64,000 bases of DNA from Vigna angularis (Eukaryota; Streptophyta; Magnoliopsida; Fabales; Fabaceae). Shown here one piece after another: positions 63,194 through 64,000 of this stretch. Both the position numbers and the translations under genes were made by a program. The notes under the pieces are model-generated. The model had not been told where the DNA came from, made no database searches, and saw only the letters and a program-made list of their open reading frames with translations. Within the stretch, counting starts at the first letter, position 1. Each line of letters begins with the position of its first letter. The stretch lies in NCBI RefSeq assembly GCF_016808095.1, contig NC_068979.1, forward strand, positions 30,692,376-30,756,375. The letters are read 5' to 3'.

Positions 63194-64000
63194 GCAGGTA
63201 AACTTTATTGTTTCCAATACTAGATATGAATAGAAGACATTTGACAAAATGTTGTACGAAATGATATTAGGTAGTGGCTAATCTATATACAAAAGTTGGA
63301 GTAAATGAAAGCCCACTTTATCATGATCATAAGTAGTGAGTTTAGTTTTTGCTTAGTTTTGGGCCTATATACAGATTTTCCGCCTGGAGCATTTTTGTAA
63401 ATTGATCTCTTCCCATTTTGTATTTTGGTTCTATTCTCTCTAGCATCAACTGTAAAACGGTCGATTCTTTTATTGATTTTGATCCGTTGTAAAAGTCAAT
63501 GGTATGGAAAACACAGTGAATTGGATTAAGCAATCTGCTGTCTAGTTTGTTTAAAAACCGATACTGGTATGAACTTTTACTTTTCCAATTTTCAAATTTG
63601 TGTAGCTAATTTTGTATTTCTTTTTTAAGGTTTATTTGTAAATACTGGTAATAAGGTTTTTATATTACAAATCAAATGAAAGGTTTTACTTCCTTGAAAT
63701 TGAAAGTCAAATATTATAAAAGAAAAAATAAATAAAAATATTTAAAATGAGTAAAATAATTAAATATCAGATATAAAGATGGTTTTGTTTATTATAATTA
63801 ATGCGGTGAAAACGGATTAGAACTTAAGGTATAATAAGTAATTAGTTTCATGAATAAATGTTTCAAATAACTTTTGATTATAATCTGAAATTGAGTTTAT
63901 GATTCTTTTCGAATTTTAATTATTTTGAAAGTCTATAATAACAAGCATATAAAGAAAAAAAGTTGTTATTTAATAAAGTAAAACCTTAAATAAACAAGTC
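63194..64000. other. 3' flank of the MYB gene
   Basis: Probable 3' untranslated region up to roughly 63550, then AT-rich sequence without recognised features. Confidence 0.6.

Overview
The window is AT-rich plant nuclear DNA: long introns, many (TA)n microsatellites, transposon debris and plant-specific gene families. Similarity of the genes and of the dispersed repeats to what I know of papilionoid legumes suggests a phaseoloid legume (Phaseolus/Vigna type). That placement is inference; I could not run a search.

Left third (1-17949): two class XI myosin genes stand head to head on a large inverted duplication (arms 1-2107 and 4890-6669). The left copy runs off the window edge. The right copy (6230-17949, +) can be spliced by eye into 27 exons with an open frame. 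It encodes a complete motor, IQ neck and a short coiled coil, but the cargo-binding globular tail is missing. Its last three coiled-coil exons are a tandem amplification, and a TIR transposon starts 37 bp past the last exon. The spacer between the arms holds a frameshifted fragment of a QUA2/PMT-type methyltransferase.

Middle (19213-44425): AT-rich intergenic DNA separates three genes. They are a two-exon uncharacterised membrane-anchored plant protein (21958-23220, -), a SETD9-like SET-domain gene (29476-32069, +), and an eight-exon CYP707A gene for abscisic acid 8'-hydroxylase (36347-44274, -). The small last exon of CYP707A lies behind a 2.6 kb intron.

Right third (44426-64000): degraded Ty1/copia pieces in opposite orientations, a DUF241 gene (49020-49709, -), a tRNA-Lys(CTT)-like gene with a damaged acceptor stem (50817-50888, -), and a nested mobile structure at 51110-53685. 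That structure is a Mutator-like element with ~250 bp TIRs and a perfect 9-bp target-site duplication. It carries a captured callose synthase fragment (a Pack-MULE), and the fragment is itself interrupted by a probable solo LTR. The window closes with an intact nine-exon 4R-MYB / SNAPc4-like gene (56559-63193, +).

No operon-like logic is expected. The unifying theme is recent rearrangement and gene-fragment capture by transposons around ordinary single-copy genes. The best candidates for something undescribed are the Pack-MULE with captured callose synthase and the tail-less myosin with amplified coiled-coil exons.
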